Origin: Streptomyces sp. AC555_RSS877
Lineage (GTDB): Bacteria; Actinomycetota; Actinomycetes; Streptomycetales; Streptomycetaceae
Reading direction: 5' to 3'
Length of the DNA: 64,000 nt
NCBI RefSeq assembly: GCF_019049245.1
Contig: NZ_JAGMUK010000032.1
Location: 83,548-147,547, forward strand
Shown: one piece after another, positions 63,733-64,000 of the stretch
Position numbering within the stretch: the stretch's first letter is position 1
Layout: every line of letters begins with the position of its first letter
Translations under genes and position numbers: made by a program
Notes under the pieces: generated by a model
The model's database searches: none
The model's input: the letters and a program-made list of their open reading frames with translations, nothing else
What the model was told of the DNA's origin: nothing

Positions 63733-63818
63733 TGAAGCCCTACCCCGCAGTCCTGGTCATCGCGATGACCTGCGAAAACACCCTGATCACTCTTCTCTCT
63801 CAGTCTGCCGGGCAACAA

Positions 63819-63844
63819 CGGGCAACAGCGTCCGTCGTTGCCCG
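63819..63844. repeat. Hairpin CGGGCAAC / GTTGCCCG upstream of the TrkA genes
   Basis: An 8-base perfect stem with a 10-base loop, preceded by another direct copy of CGGGCAAC at 63809-63816. It could be an operator for the TrkA operon or a terminator for the gene to the right. Confidence 0.5.
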
Positions 63845-63902
63845 AACACGAGCTTATGCCGCAACTTCGCCCATGCCCTCATCCGCGGAGGGCGAGGGTT
63901 GT

Positions 63903-64000
63903 TCAGCGTGCGTTGAAGTATTTGGCTTCGGGGTGGTGGATGACGATGGCGTCGGTGGACTGTTCGGGGTGGAGCTGGAATTCCTCGGAGAGGCGGACGC
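63903..64000 (-). CDS. metH: C-terminal end of probable cobalamin-dependent methionine synthase (partial)
   Basis: Only the last 32 codons are visible, entering from the right edge: VRLSEEFQLHPEQSTDAIV then IHHPEAKYFNAR and a stop. This ending resembles the activation-domain terminus of MetH in actinobacteria, which contains an H-P-E/D-A/S-K-Y-F/Y motif. MetH makes methionine from homocysteine. The call rests on this short tail; a different gene with a similar end cannot be excluded. Confidence 0.5.
   Translation of the reverse strand, partial: VRLSEEFQLHPEQSTDAIVIHHPEAKYFNAR

Overview
The window is about 64 kb of very GC-rich chromosome with strong G/C bias at third codon positions, frequent GTG starts and many ATGA/GTGA overlaps. 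It carries the signature gene set of Streptomyces: sepH, cutRS, ptsH, coproporphyrin ferrochelatase, dut followed by a DUF3710 gene, kdpDE, a parC-like topoisomerase gene, and the DUF4193/DUF3093/DUF5998/DUF3159 families. Gene order outside 10-26.4 kb looks like conserved streptomycete core.

Layout. 1-3.8 kb: a NarL-type two-component system (kinase cut by the window edge) and a DUF485 plus acetate/solute:cation symporter pair. 4-6.4 kb: a DcuS/CitA-type sensor kinase with its regulator. 6.5-10 kb: a sucrase/ferredoxin-like protein whose start is overlapped by an iron-box-like site, then two divergent citrate synthase genes, one with an N-terminal helix-turn-helix, separated by a spacer full of TTGATT/AATCAA repeats.

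10-26.4 kb is accessory DNA. It holds two DUF6082-like membrane proteins, two small paralogous 'CPDIFEL' proteins, four SpoIIE/PP2C-type phosphatases (three multi-domain, one membrane-bound), two IS630-related units each enclosing an alpha/beta hydrolase, and decayed genes (DedA, IS110 transposase, ATP-dependent DNA ligase tail, AraC-like fragment). The phosphatases are the candidate functional payload: a partner-switching (anti-sigma/anti-anti-sigma) signalling cluster in which two members also carry a C-terminal RsbW-like ATPase domain.

26.7-44.8 kb: CobW-type GTPase, ParC/GyrA-like subunit, a pair of M16 peptidases, a c-di-AMP (ydaO) riboswitch leading an M23 cell-wall peptidase, a GntR regulator, HPr, a GNAT/acyl-CoA-synthetase-like protein acetyltransferase, DUF5998, a nucleotide pyrophosphatase-like enzyme, thymidine kinase (a MITE-like palindromic element starts at its stop codon), a VOC protein, a sulfurtransferase and the FtsZ-regulating SepH. 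45-57.6 kb: FAD-dependent oxidase, MFS exporter, ferrochelatase, inositol monophosphatase-like enzyme, cutRS, DUF4193, a membrane-associated unknown, DUF3093, thioesterase, dUTPase, DUF3710 and an orphan ABC ATPase. 57.7-64 kb: kdpDE without kdpFABC, an OB-fold protein, a DUF3159 membrane protein, two TrkA-type K+ channel regulators, and the 3' end of a probable metH.

All family names come from recognising motifs by eye; no database search was possible. I saw no rRNA, tRNA or CRISPR array.
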